A stretch of DNA of 64,000 nucleotides from Sva-07 sp963698435 (GTDB lineage: Bacteria; Actinomycetota; Acidimicrobiia; Acidimicrobiales; Ilumatobacteraceae): NCBI GenBank assembly GCA_963698435.1, contig CAVOQV010000018.1:372001-436000 (forward strand), written 5' to 3'. A model generated the notes under the pieces. That model made no database searches, was not told the origin of the DNA, and saw nothing but the letters and a program-made list of their open reading frames with translations. Made by a program: the position numbers and the translations under genes. How positions within the stretch are numbered: position 1 is the stretch's first letter; each line of letters opens with the position of its first letter. Positions 29,943 through 38,973 of the stretch are shown piece by piece.

Positions 29943-31145
29943 TCAGTCGGGGAGCATGGGGAGTTGGATGCCGGGGTCGCCGCGCATCGTCGTCGCCCGC
30001 TGCAGCGCTCCGCGACCGAATCGCTCGCGCACGGCATCGACGACGGTGTCGAGGCCTTCCTCGTCGCACCGCTCGAACGGCAGGACGAGTTGGACGGCGT
30101 CGTGGTCGGCGAGGTTGCCCACCGACAGCCCGAGCAGGCTGATGCCGCGGGCGTCGACGAGCGGCCACGCCGAGTCGAGGATCGCCGCCGCAGCGGCGTG
30201 AACCACTGCGGTGGCCGACGTGGCGTCGGGAAGAGAGCGCGAGCGCGTCGCCCGGGTCAGGTCGTCGAAGCGCAATCGCAGGGTGATCGTGCGGCCCACC
30301 CGACCAGCACGCCGCATCCGGCCGGCGACGCGGTCGACGAGTCGCCAGAGGATGACATCGATCTCGTCGCGGGATCGCTGGCGCCGGCCCAATGCCTGCT
30401 GCGACCCGATCGATCCCCGGCGGGTGCCGCTGGTAACCCGCCGGGCGTCGCGATTGTGGGCGAGTGCGTGCAGCTGGTGACCCATCGCTCGACCGACGAT
30501 CGCCACGAGCGCGTCGGGTGACATCGCCGCGACCTCGGCGACGGTGTGGATTCCCCGCTCGTGCAGTTTGGTGGCGGTGACGGTACCGACGCCCCACAGG
30601 CGCTGTACCGGGAGCGGATGGAGGAAGTCGAGCTCGCCATCGGGCTCGACGACCAGGAGTCCGTCCGGTTTCGAGACCGCGCTCGCGACCTTCGCCAGGA
30701 ACTTCGTGCGGGCAACGCCGATGCTGATCGGAAGTCCGACCTCGTCGGCGACACGGCGCCGCAGTGCGACGGCAATCTCGGTTGGTGAGCCGGCGATGCG
30801 CCAGAGTCCGGCCACGTCGAGGAAGGCCTCGTCGATCGACATCGGCTCGACGATCGGCGAGGTGTCGCGGAAGATGTCGAAGACGCGCGTGCTGGCCTCG
30901 GTGTAGGCGTCGAAGCGCGCGGGAACCTCGATCAGATTCGGACACACCCGCCGTGCGGCTCCGCCCGACATCGCCGTGCGAACGCCGAACGCCTTGGCCT
31001 CGTAGCTGGCCGCGAGAACCACGCCGCCGCCCACCGCGATCGGCTTGCCCCGAAGCGCCGGATCGTCGCGTTGCTCGACGGAGGCGTAGAACGAGTCGAG
31101 GTCCGCATGCAGGATCGTCGCCGGTGAACGGAGTGCATTCGACAT
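29943..31145 (-). CDS. dinB: DNA polymerase IV
   Basis: Protein of 400 aa. Y-family translesion polymerase: catalytic Asp in LHADLDSFYASVEQ (about residue 15), catalytic pair in PMSIDEAFLDV (about 105), TKFLAKVAS, helix-hairpin-helix LWGVGTVTATKL and the little-finger domain. The C-terminus (ALQRATTM) follows the family; a clamp-binding motif may be QLVLPF. ATG 31145 is chosen because a LexA box ends on the base before it; an in-frame ATG at 31154 lies inside that box. Confidence 0.93.
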   Translation of the reverse strand: MSNALRSPATILHADLDSFYASVEQRDDPALRGKPIAVGGGVVLAASYEAKAFGVRTAMSGGAARRVCPNLIEVPARFDAYTEASTRVFDIFRDTSPIVEPMSIDEAFLDVAGLWRIAGSPTEIAVALRRRVADEVGLPISIGVARTKFLAKVASAVSKPDGLLVVEPDGELDFLHPLPVQRLWGVGTVTATKLHERGIHTVAEVAAMSPDALVAIVGRAMGHQLHALAHNRDARRVTSGTRRGSIGSQQALGRRQRSRDEIDVILWRLVDRVAGRMRRAGRVGRTITLRLRFDDLTRATRSRSLPDATSATAVVHAAAAAILDSAWPLVDARGISLLGLSVGNLADHDAVQLVLPFERCDEEGLDTVVDAVRERFGRGALQRATTMRGDPGIQLPMLPD

Positions 31146-31160
31146 CGAACACATGTTCGC
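31145..31160 (-). promoter_or_regulatory. LexA (SOS) box abutting dinB start
   Basis: TCGAAC-ACAT-GTTCGC (plus strand) contains the perfect palindrome CGAAC-N4-GTTCG at 31146-31159, the actinobacterial LexA operator. Its edge touches the dinB ATG, so dinB is probably SOS-induced. Confidence 0.85.
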
Positions 31161-31204
31161 GCGACCGACACGCGGATGCAACAGCGCCCGCACCCACCCC
31201 AACA

Positions 31205-31256
31205 CGTTTGCGTGCAGATCTGGGTGGACCGTCCCACCCGAAATGCAACGCAAACG
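31205..31256. repeat. 52-bp palindromic repeat, family B, copy 3
   Basis: Outer arms CGTTTGCGT and ACGCAAACG and inner GGGTGG/CCACCC. It lies between the stop of the gamma-glutamylcyclotransferase-like gene and the dinB promoter. Confidence 0.92.
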
Positions 31257-31272
31257 ATCTGGCTGGGGCGGG

Positions 31273-31653
31273 TCAGGGTCGGGGTGGGCGGTGGAGGAAC
31301 CAGTCGCCCGACGGGATCGGTGTCAGGGAGAGGCCCCCACCGCTCGCATACGCCCACGCGTCGACACCGCGTGCGGTGCGCACGATCTCGCGCGAGTACT
31401 CGCCGTCGACGATGCCCTCGACGTCGTCGAGCACGTCGAGTGCCCGGCTCGCCGACGACTCCAACAGGGCGAACGTGTGGCCGTGGATCGTGCCGTCGCC
31501 GTCGAACAACGCCGCCGGGTAGTCGAGGCCGGTGTCGAACAGCTGCCCGGTCACGCTGTCGCGCCAGCCGCCATCGACGACGAACGGCTCGAGGAGATGC
31601 CACCGCACGTCGCCGGGCCGCAACGTGCCGTACACGAAGACATGGTCGATCAT
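31273..31653 (-). CDS. Gamma-glutamylcyclotransferase-like (AIG2/GGCT) protein
   Basis: Protein of 126 aa. It starts HVFVYGTLRPGDVRWHLL, the substrate-binding YGTL motif of the AIG2/GGCT fold, and carries the catalytic Glu in LDDVEGIVDGEYSRE. The family cyclises gamma-glutamyl or related groups; the actual substrate is unknown. The gene lies between the pot operon terminator and a family-B repeat; no partner is evident. Confidence 0.85.
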   Translation of the reverse strand: MIDHVFVYGTLRPGDVRWHLLEPFVVDGGWRDSVTGQLFDTGLDYPAALFDGDGTIHGHTFALLESSASRALDVLDDVEGIVDGEYSREIVRTARGVDAWAYASGGGLSLTPIPSGDWFLHRPPRP

Positions 31654-31676
31654 GTGTGGTTGAACAGGTGGGCCTT

Positions 31677-31711
31677 CGGTGGGCGGTGCGCAATCGACGC
31701 ACCGCCCACCG
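31677..31711 (-). terminator. Terminator of the potABCD operon
   Basis: 14-bp stem (CGGTGGGCGGTGCG and complement) with a 7-nt loop, 6 bp beyond the potD-like stop codon on the minus strand. Confidence 0.78.
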
Positions 31712-31717
31712 GACGGG

Positions 31718-32902
31718 TCAGCCCTTGGCTTCGATGAAGGCGTCGGAGAAGTTGATCTCGAAGTCGCCGGTGTCGACGATCAGTTCGAGGCTCTCCTCGC
31801 CGCTGGTGATCACGGTCGGGTCCTCGAGGAACGCCAACAGGTCCTCGTCGAGGAACGGCTTGGCCGCCTCGTTCGGGGTCGTGTAGTAGTTCCAGTTCGC
31901 CAGCGCTGCGCCCTGCTCGCCGTCCATCAACCAGTTGATGAATGTGTGAGCGGTGCACGGATGCGGGGCGTCGAACGGGATCGCCATGTTGTCGATCCAG
32001 CGGGTGCCGCCCTCCTCGGGGACGAAGTACACGTAGCGATCGGTGCCCTCGTCGGTCTCGAGGATCTGGGTGAACATGTCACCGGAGAACCCGTGGGCGA
32101 TCGCCGTCTCACCGGCGGTCAGCAGTTCGTCGGCCGAGTCGGTGTTGAACGCGGCGAGGTTGCCGCTCGCGGACGACACGAGATCGCGGGCTTCGTCCAA
32201 CTCGTCCTGGCTCGTGGTGTTGAGCGAGTAGCCGAGGTACTTGAGCGCGGCACCGAGGGTTTCGCGCGGGTCGTTCAGCAGCGAGATCTGTCCGCCGAAC
32301 TGGTCGGCGAACTCCGGATCGAACACGATGCTCCAGCTGCGCGGGAAGTCGGTGCCGACCACTGCGGTGTCGACGGCGAGGCCGGTGGTACCGGCCTGGT
32401 AGGGCACCGAGTAGGTGCTGTCGGGGTCGTAGGGCAGGCCCGTGAACTCGGTGGCGAGGTTGGCCAGGTTCGGGATTGCATCCTGGTTCAAGGGCTGGAT
32501 GAACTCGCCGGCGATCATGATCGACACCATGTAGTCCGACGGCACGATCACGTCGTAGCCGGAGTTGCCTGCTTGGATCTGGGGCAGCATCGCCTCGTTC
32601 GAGTCGTATACGTCCATCGTGGCGCTGATGCCGTACTCGTCGGCGAATTCCTGGAGCTGTTCGGGATCGATGTACTCGGCCCAGTTGAACAACGCGAGGT
32701 CGCCGTCGACCTCGTCGACGGCGCACTCGGCCGTGTCCATGTCGCTTCCCGAATCGCCGCCGCTCGTGCCGGACGCATCGGTCTCCGACGTGTCACCGTC
32801 GGAGCCGCTGCTGTCGTCGTCGCTGCCGCATGCGCTCGCAACGAGCGCAAGGCTGAGCGGAATGGCGGCGAGCTGGATCGCTCGTCGTCGTGTGGTTCTC
32901 AT
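31718..32902 (-). CDS. potD: Spermidine/putrescine ABC transporter substrate-binding lipoprotein
   Basis: Protein of 394 aa. Signal MRTTRRRAIQLAAIPLSLALVASAC with Cys 25 as lipidation site, an acidic/Ser linker, then LALFNWAEYIDPEQLQEFADEYG, a hallmark of PotD/PotF polyamine-binding proteins. It also contains YDVIVPSDYMVSIM, DPRETLGAALKYLGYSLN and FINWLMDGEQGAALANWNYY. It captures extracellular polyamine for PotBC. It is the last gene of potABCD, 31 bp after potC. Confidence 0.92.
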   Translation of the reverse strand: MRTTRRRAIQLAAIPLSLALVASACGSDDDSSGSDGDTSETDASGTSGGDSGSDMDTAECAVDEVDGDLALFNWAEYIDPEQLQEFADEYGISATMDVYDSNEAMLPQIQAGNSGYDVIVPSDYMVSIMIAGEFIQPLNQDAIPNLANLATEFTGLPYDPDSTYSVPYQAGTTGLAVDTAVVGTDFPRSWSIVFDPEFADQFGGQISLLNDPRETLGAALKYLGYSLNTTSQDELDEARDLVSSASGNLAAFNTDSADELLTAGETAIAHGFSGDMFTQILETDEGTDRYVYFVPEEGGTRWIDNMAIPFDAPHPCTAHTFINWLMDGEQGAALANWNYYTTPNEAAKPFLDEDLLAFLEDPTVITSGEESLELIVDTGDFEINFSDAFIEAKG

Positions 32903-32933
32903 GTGGGTCTCTCCCCTTACTGGTTGATGGTGT

Positions 32934-33806
32934 TCAGCTGGGTTGCTCGCCTGCCGGCACCGCTGGCGCCGCCGGGGCGTTGTCGCCGCGCCGCTGGAGC
33001 AACACCGACAACAGTACGAGCAGAATCGAGGCGGCGAGCATCACCACCGAGACGGCATTGATCAGCGGTGTGACGCCTCGACGGATCAGTCCGAACACGT
33101 AGACCGGCAGGGTGGTCGATCCGGGTCCGGCAGCGAACTGCGTCACGACCACGTCGTCGAGCGAGAGTGTCAGCGCGAGCAGGGCACCGCCGGCAACGCC
33201 CGGGGCGATCAGCGGAAGCGTCACGTGACGGAACGTCTTCCACCGCGTCGCGTACAGATCGAGCGCGGCCTCTTCGAGGCGATCGTCCATGCCGTTCAAC
33301 CGGGCTCGCACCACGACCGAGACGAAGCTGATGCAGAACGCGATGTGGCTCAGCGTGATCGTGGTCAAGCCCTTGCCGGCCGTCGTTCCGAACAGACTGT
33401 TCACGAGGTCGAGGCCCTGCGAGAAGAACAACAGCATCATGACGGCCATCGTCACGTCGGGGATGATGATCGGGAGGTAGAGCAGCGCATCGAAGACGCG
33501 CTGGCCGCGGAACTTGAACCGCTCGAGGGCGAGCGCGGCCATCGTGCCGAGCACCACGGACACGACCGTCGTGATGAACGCGACTCGCAGCGAGACCCAG
33601 ATCGCATCCTGGATCGGTTCGTTGTCGGCGAAGTCGCGGTACCAACCGATCGTGAAGCCGCCCCAGGTGCCGACATTGCGGTTGTCGCTGAACGAGAAGA
33701 CGAACAACAGGATGATCGGCGCATAGAAGAAGAGGTAGACGGCCACGGCGTTCGCCGAGAGGAGCAACTTGGTCTTGCCGCGCGGGCGTGCGGTGCTCTC
33801 GCTCAC
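32934..33806 (-). CDS. potC: Polyamine ABC transporter permease PotC
   Basis: Protein of 290 aa with six membrane helices; the first is VYLFFYAPIILLFVFSF. The EAA-type loop is EEAALDLYATRWKTFRHVTLPLIAPGV (about 165-191), where the ATPase docks. The start overlaps the potB stop by 4 bp. It forms the channel with PotB; import of putrescine or spermidine is driven by PotA. Confidence 0.92.
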   Translation of the reverse strand: MSESTARPRGKTKLLLSANAVAVYLFFYAPIILLFVFSFSDNRNVGTWGGFTIGWYRDFADNEPIQDAIWVSLRVAFITTVVSVVLGTMAALALERFKFRGQRVFDALLYLPIIIPDVTMAVMMLLFFSQGLDLVNSLFGTTAGKGLTTITLSHIAFCISFVSVVVRARLNGMDDRLEEAALDLYATRWKTFRHVTLPLIAPGVAGGALLALTLSLDDVVVTQFAAGPGSTTLPVYVFGLIRRGVTPLINAVSVVMLAASILLVLLSVLLQRRGDNAPAAPAVPAGEQPS

Positions 33807-34738
33807 AGCGTTCGCCCACCCTTGCGGAAGTACAGGATCGTGGCGAACAGCATGATCACCGTGAGGGTGAACGACAGCGACGCGCCGACCGGCCAGTTCC
33901 TCGCGGTGAGGAACTGCGTCACGATGTACGAGCCGAGCAGCGTCGACTTGGCGCCGCCGAGGATCTCGGGGGTCACGTAGGCGCCGAGGCTGGGGATGAA
34001 CACCAGGATCGATCCGGCGATCACGCCGGGCATCGACAGCGGCAGCAGCACGCGTCGGAAGGTCTGCCAGCCCGACGCATAGAGATCACGGCTCGCCTCC
34101 ACGAGGCCGAGGTCGATGCGTTCGATCGCCGCGTAGAGGGGCAGGATCATGAAGGGCAGGAACCCGTAGACAAGACCGAGCACGACGGCGGTCGGGGTGA
34201 ACAGGATGCGGGTGTCACCGAGGCCGAGCGCCGAGGTGGTCTTCGACAGCGGTCCGTCGGTGCCCAGGATCACGCGCCACGCGAAGTTCCGCACCAGGAA
34301 GTTCGACCAGAAGGGGATCATCACGAACACCAACATGATGTTGCGAACTGTCGGTGTGCGGGTGGCGAGGAAGTAGGCGAACGGGTAGGCGACGATCAGG
34401 CAGATCACGGTGGTGAGGATCGCCAGCCACAAGGACCGGAACAGGATGTCACGCAGCAGCGGCTCGGTCAGCTTGCGGTAGGCGTCGAGGTTCCAACCCG
34501 ACAGTTCGGTGTCGCCGAAGCGATTCCGTGTTCCGAAGGAGTAGATCGCGACGATCACCAGCGGAATCGCGAAGAACAGCACCAGGTACGCGTACGCAGG
34601 CAACGCGATGAGGAATCCGCGGCGGGACTCGGCCTTTGCGGCGGCTCGTTCGAACTCCGGTGTCGCTGCCGCAGCCTCGATGATCGGCTCGTCGTCGACC
34701 GCCTCGGGCGGTGGGGTCGGCGCCTCGGCGATCGTCAT
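33803..34738 (-). CDS. potB: Polyamine ABC transporter permease PotB
   Basis: Protein of 311 aa. A cytoplasmic leader of about 40 residues (Pro/Glu-rich) precedes six helices. The EAA loop is LGLVEASRDLYASGWQTFRRVLLPLSMPGV. The ATG at 34738 lies 4 bp from the potA stop. Same operon as potACD. Confidence 0.92.
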   Translation of the reverse strand: MTIAEAPTPPPEAVDDEPIIEAAAATPEFERAAAKAESRRGFLIALPAYAYLVLFFAIPLVIVAIYSFGTRNRFGDTELSGWNLDAYRKLTEPLLRDILFRSLWLAILTTVICLIVAYPFAYFLATRTPTVRNIMLVFVMIPFWSNFLVRNFAWRVILGTDGPLSKTTSALGLGDTRILFTPTAVVLGLVYGFLPFMILPLYAAIERIDLGLVEASRDLYASGWQTFRRVLLPLSMPGVIAGSILVFIPSLGAYVTPEILGGAKSTLLGSYIVTQFLTARNWPVGASLSFTLTVIMLFATILYFRKGGRTL

Positions 34739-34742
34739 GGCG

Positions 34743-35864
34743 TCACTCCGACACCACAGCGACCGCTCGGTCGTCCCACGAGACGACCACGTCTTCCCCG
34801 ACGTCGAGCCGGTGACTGTCGGGTCGGTTCTCCTCGCGCACGTCGAGTTCCATCCAGTCCAGGCCGACTCGGTAGACGATCGCATTGCCGAGGTAGGTGA
34901 TCGAGCGGATCACCCCGTCGACCGACGACCGACCGGCCGTCGCCGCATCTCGCGGCTCGATCGTGGCGCGCTCCGGTCGCAGGATCACCGCAACCTGTGT
35001 GCCTGCAGCGAGCCCGCTCTCGAGCGGAATCCGCGCCCCGTTCAGCAGACACACCGTCGTCGCGTCCTGCACCGTGCCTTCGAGCAGGTTGGTCTGTCCG
35101 ATGAAGTCGGCGACGAACCGGTTGGCGGGCCGTTCGTAGATCGCCTCGGGGGGATCGACCTGGAGCAACTGGCCGCGGTCCATCACCGCGATGCGGTCGC
35201 TCATCGTGAGCGCTTCCTCCTGGTCGTGGGTGACGAACACGAACGTGATGCCGAGCTCGCGTTGCAGGCTCTTGAGCTCGCTCTGCATCTCCTGGCGGAG
35301 CTTCAGATCGAGCGCGCCGAGCGGCTCGTCGAGCAGGAGCACCTTGGGGCGGTTGACGAGCGCCCGTGCCAGCGCGATGCGCTGCTGCTGGCCACCCGAC
35401 AGCTGCGTCGGTCGGCGCTTGCCCATGTGGGTGAGGCGCACCATCGCCAGTGCCTCGTCGACCCGGGAGGCGATCTCCTGCTTCTTCACCTTCTTCATCT
35501 TGAGGCCGAAGCCGACGTTGTCGTTGATGTCGAGGTGTGGGAACAGCGCGTAGTTCTGGAAGACGGTGTTGACCGGTCGCTTGTTGGGCGGCAGCGTGCC
35601 GACCTCCTGGCCGAAGATCGTGAGGCTGCCCTCGGTCGGGAACTCGAGGCCGGCGATCATCCGCAGCGTCGTGGTCTTGCCGCAGCCCGATGGCCCGAGC
35701 AGGGCGAAGAACTCACCGTTGGCGATGTCGAGGGAGATGTTGTCGACGGCCACGACGTCGCCGAAACGCTTCGTGATCCCCCTGATCCCGACCGCGGACT
35801 CGTGCGGTTGGTCGTCACTCACCGGAGTTCCCGTCTCACCCGTGTCGGTCACCGTCGTTCCCAT
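34743..35864 (-). CDS. potA: Polyamine ABC transporter ATPase PotA
   Basis: Protein of 373 aa. Walker A GPSGCGKTTT (about 57-66), Q-loop VFQNYALFPHL, signature LSGGQQQRIALARAL, Walker B VLLLDEPLGALD and H-loop VFVTHDQEEAL. A C-terminal TOBE-type domain follows (LEGTVQ... VAVILRPERATI). It powers polyamine import. First gene of the operon; the ATG at 35864 is preceded by GAGGA. It is divergent from the aldehyde dehydrogenase gene. Confidence 0.93.
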   Translation of the reverse strand: MGTTVTDTGETGTPVSDDQPHESAVGIRGITKRFGDVVAVDNISLDIANGEFFALLGPSGCGKTTTLRMIAGLEFPTEGSLTIFGQEVGTLPPNKRPVNTVFQNYALFPHLDINDNVGFGLKMKKVKKQEIASRVDEALAMVRLTHMGKRRPTQLSGGQQQRIALARALVNRPKVLLLDEPLGALDLKLRQEMQSELKSLQRELGITFVFVTHDQEEALTMSDRIAVMDRGQLLQVDPPEAIYERPANRFVADFIGQTNLLEGTVQDATTVCLLNGARIPLESGLAAGTQVAVILRPERATIEPRDAATAGRSSVDGVIRSITYLGNAIVYRVGLDWMELDVREENRPDSHRLDVGEDVVVSWDDRAVAVVSE

Positions 35865-36066
35865 CAGTCCTCGTGTGGTCCAGTGCGAGGTGACGAACGT
35901 AGTCGCGCCAGCACTCGGCATCGGTCGCAGATGCGATAGCGAAGTCAACACCTTCTTTGTCGGCGCGTGCAAGTGGCTGTGTTGCCGCAATGTGAAAACC
36001 GGTGCCAACAGATCACGAGCGATCTTGATCACGCTGTCCTCACCAGCAATGATGACGCTCGTCACC

Positions 36067-36080
36067 GTCCGGATCCGGAC
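36067..36080. promoter_or_regulatory. Palindrome upstream of the aldehyde dehydrogenase
   Basis: GTCCGGATCCGGAC, a perfect 14-bp palindrome 18 bp before the ATG at 36099, in the 234-bp divergent gap between potA and the dehydrogenase. Operator role is a guess from position. Confidence 0.4.
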
Positions 36081-36098
36081 CTTCAGAGGGAGAACAAC

Positions 36099-37535
36099 AT
36101 GGGTGCGAGCACGCTCGGCAACGCCAACTTCATCGGCGGGCAATGGCGTCAGGCGGCGAGTGGAGCGACCGATGAGGTGCTCAACCCGGCGACGGGTGAG
36201 GTGCTCGGTGAGGTCCCGGCGAGCGATGCGGCCGACGTCGACGCGGCGGTGGCTGCTGCGAGCGATGCGTTCCCGGCATGGGCTGCGTTGACGCCGCGCG
36301 AACGCAGCGAGACCCTGCATCGTGTCGCCGACGTGATCGACGAGAACATCGACGAACTCTCGCGCATCGAGTGCGAGAACGTCGGAAAGCCGGTCGGCAT
36401 CGTCGAGTTCGAGATGGACCTCACCAAGGACAACTGGCGGTTCTTCGCCTCGGCCTGCCGGTTCCTCGAGGGCAAGGCCGCTGGCGAGTACATGGAGGGC
36501 TACACCTCGATGGTGCGTCGTGATCCGCTCGGCGTCATCGGCTCGATCACGCCGTGGAACTACCCGCTGAACATGGCGACCTGGAAGCTGGGTCCTGCAC
36601 TTGCGGCGGGGAACACGATCGTCCTCAAGCCGTCGGAGTTGACGCCCTACTCGGTCCTGCGGCTCGCCGAACTCACCGCCGACATCCTGCCCGCCGGCGT
36701 GTTCAATGTCGTGTGTGGCCAAGGGGCGGTCGCCGGTGCGGCCTTGAGCGAGCATCCGGGGATCGCGATGGTCTCGATCACGGGCAGCGTCGGAGCCGGC
36801 AAAGCGGTGGCGCGGGCCTCCGCCGACACGCTCAAGCGGGTGCACCTCGAACTCGGCGGCAAGGCGCCGGTGATCGTGTTCGACGACGCCGACATCGACG
36901 CGGTCGTCGAGAACCTGAAGGGCATGGCCTTCTACAACTCCGGGCAGGACTGCACGGCGCCGTGCCGTGTGATCGCCGGGAGCCGGGTGCACGACGACTT
37001 CGTCAACCAGTTGACCGACGCGGTGGCCAGTATCAACGTCGGTGATCCGATGTCGGAGGAGACCGAGATGGGGCCGGTGATCTCCGACACGCATCGGGGA
37101 CGCGTGGCCGGATACGTCGACCGTGCGCGGGAGGCCGGTGCCGAGGTCACCGTGGGCGGGTCGGCTCGGCCGGGCGCGGGGTTCTTCTACGAGCCCACCG
37201 TCGTGGTCGGTCCAGGGCAAGCGTCGGAGATCATCCAGCGCGAGGTGTTCGGACCGGTCGTGACCGTTCAGTCGGCGGCCGATGAGGAGACCGCGCTCGC
37301 GATGGCGAACGACGTCGACTACGGCCTGGCCGCCAGCGTGTGGACCTCCGACGTCGGTCGGGCGATGCGGATGAGCAAGGCGCTCCAGTTCGGCGCGGTG
37401 TGGGTCAACGACCACATCCCGATCGTGTCGGAGATGCCCCATGGCGGCTTCAAGCAGTCGGGCTACGGCAAGGACATGTCGATGTATGCCGTCGAGGCCT
37501 ACACCGAGGTCAAGCACGTGATGATCAAGCACTGA
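36099..37535 (+). CDS. Aminobutyraldehyde/betaine-aldehyde-type dehydrogenase
   Basis: Protein of 478 aa. It has the catalytic Cys in YNSGQDCTAPCRV (about residue 287), the base Glu in HLELGGKAP (about 253), NAD-binding ITGSVGAGKAVA, and GSITPWNYPLNMATWKLGPALAAG. The sequence is closest to gamma-aminobutyraldehyde dehydrogenases, which oxidise the aldehyde from putrescine transamination or oxidation to GABA. The divergent potABCD operon strengthens that reading; a betaine-aldehyde role is the main alternative. AGAGGGAGAACAAC precedes the ATG. Confidence 0.85.
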   Translation: MGASTLGNANFIGGQWRQAASGATDEVLNPATGEVLGEVPASDAADVDAAVAAASDAFPAWAALTPRERSETLHRVADVIDENIDELSRIECENVGKPVGIVEFEMDLTKDNWRFFASACRFLEGKAAGEYMEGYTSMVRRDPLGVIGSITPWNYPLNMATWKLGPALAAGNTIVLKPSELTPYSVLRLAELTADILPAGVFNVVCGQGAVAGAALSEHPGIAMVSITGSVGAGKAVARASADTLKRVHLELGGKAPVIVFDDADIDAVVENLKGMAFYNSGQDCTAPCRVIAGSRVHDDFVNQLTDAVASINVGDPMSEETEMGPVISDTHRGRVAGYVDRAREAGAEVTVGGSARPGAGFFYEPTVVVGPGQASEIIQREVFGPVVTVQSAADEETALAMANDVDYGLAASVWTSDVGRAMRMSKALQFGAVWVNDHIPIVSEMPHGGFKQSGYGKDMSMYAVEAYTEVKHVMIKH

Positions 37536-37629
37536 GCTCGGTTGTCGGTGGGCTCGGTGACCACGACGCGATCAAGGAACTCGCCGAGGCGAACGCTGCT
37601 CGGTGGACGGGTGCCAGGAGCGGTCGGGG

Positions 37630-38832
37630 TCAGTCCAGCCAGTCGAGAACGCGTAACTGGATCACATCCAAGAACGCGTCACCGTCTGCGGCCACCGAGG
37701 TGTCGAGAACGTCGGCGCTGCCGACGATGCGGTGGGCGAGGAGTTCCTTGGCGAGTTCTCCGTCGTGCACGAGCTCGTCGAAAGAGTACGACGACACGCC
37801 GGCAGCGGTGAGCGCGTCGTGGTAGCTGCGCAACAGTGACTCCTCTTCGTCTCGGTGCTCCGCCGTGAGCGCCGTCGTGATGAAGTAGGCCACGTCGACC
37901 GCGGGACGGCCAGAGCTGAGGCCCTGGAAATCGAGCACCACCATCTCTCCGTCCGGCCGGAACAGCACGTTGTCGAGCCGATAATCGCCGTGCAGCAACG
38001 TCCAGGGCTCGGCCGCCAGCAACGAGCAGATCACGGGCACGCGTCCCTGGATGGCGTCGAGCCGCTCCAGCATCCCGTCGCGGAGCACCGGGCCGAACCG
38101 TTGGACGAAACCGTCACGGTTGCGGACGTAGCTCGCTTGTCCGACACGTGGAACGGTGTCGACGGGCCAGATGTGCCGATAGTGCTGCGTTGCGTCGGAG
38201 CGCATCCAGTTCGCGGCGTGGAACTGTGCGAGCACTTCGAGTGAACGCCGCGCGTCCTCGAGTGAACCGCCGAGCATCTGCGTGGGTGGGCGAGCATCGG
38301 CGATGTCCTCGATCACCAGGACGTAGCGCCGCTTGCTCTTGCCGGACAGCTTCAGGAACTGAGCGATCACCCAGTTGATGCCGCGGACGGAGAGGTGATC
38401 GAACAGGAAGAACAGGGGGCGCTGCATCCACGGGGCTGGGTCAGGGTCCATCGCCCCGTGGTAGTAGCCGGGCATCGGAACGCCGAGCGTCGTTCGAAGC
38501 TTCTGGTAGACGACGATCTCGCGCTCGTACGAACGAAGCGCATCGCCGGCGGCGAAGTTCTCGGGGACCTGCGTCGGCGTCTTCACGATCACCGAGGCCG
38601 GGAGCGCAACCGCGTCACCGCCGCCGACAGGCGGCTCCCAGCTCAGGTGGCATCGATGGACCTCGCCCATGAAGCCGACGTCGACGCCGATCTCCTCGCA
38701 GCGGACCTCGGCGACCGTCGATCCGGTTGCGAGGATCTGTGTGAACCACCCCGCGGTCAGTTCTTCCACCCGCTGCGGAATGACCTCGCGGTCATCCCGC
38801 CCCCGACGACCTGTTCGCCCACGTCTGCTCAT
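37630..38832 (-). CDS. Phosphotransferase of the ecdysteroid kinase-like (EcKL)/APH superfamily
   Basis: Protein of 400 aa. The kinase core shows LPASVIVKTPTQVPENF (ATP-binding Lys), the catalytic loop LLHGDYRLDNVLF (Asp near residue 288) and the metal-binding VLDFQGLSSGRPAVDVAYF. The helical C-terminal part is EcKL-like. The family phosphorylates small hydroxylated molecules; the substrate is unknown. It is not an antibiotic-resistance enzyme on present evidence. It lies tail to tail with the dehydrogenase gene. Confidence 0.8.
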   Translation of the reverse strand: MSRRGRTGRRGRDDREVIPQRVEELTAGWFTQILATGSTVAEVRCEEIGVDVGFMGEVHRCHLSWEPPVGGGDAVALPASVIVKTPTQVPENFAAGDALRSYEREIVVYQKLRTTLGVPMPGYYHGAMDPDPAPWMQRPLFFLFDHLSVRGINWVIAQFLKLSGKSKRRYVLVIEDIADARPPTQMLGGSLEDARRSLEVLAQFHAANWMRSDATQHYRHIWPVDTVPRVGQASYVRNRDGFVQRFGPVLRDGMLERLDAIQGRVPVICSLLAAEPWTLLHGDYRLDNVLFRPDGEMVVLDFQGLSSGRPAVDVAYFITTALTAEHRDEEESLLRSYHDALTAAGVSSYSFDELVHDGELAKELLAHRIVGSADVLDTSVAADGDAFLDVIQLRVLDWLD

Positions 38833-38961
38833 CTTTGCCCCCGGCGCAAGCTACATCGCGCGTCGCCATGTTCTCGACGAGACCGCCGACGAGCGTTCAC
38901 ACGCACAGGGAGGATCGCGGACATCGACGCCGCCGCTCAGGGCGCGAGCGCCGTTGTATGC

Positions 38962-38967
38962 CAGAGT
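38962..38967 (+). promoter_or_regulatory. Possible -10 element CAGAGT of the ACT-domain gene
   Basis: CAGAGT, 6 nt, ATG at 38974; weak member of the leaderless pattern. Confidence 0.35.
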
Positions 38968-38973
38968 GGCGCG

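Noticed and set aside
37630..38832. An aminoglycoside-resistance phosphotransferase
   Set aside because: The kinase motifs are those of the broad APH/EcKL superfamily, and length and helical C-terminus fit EcKL-like proteins better.
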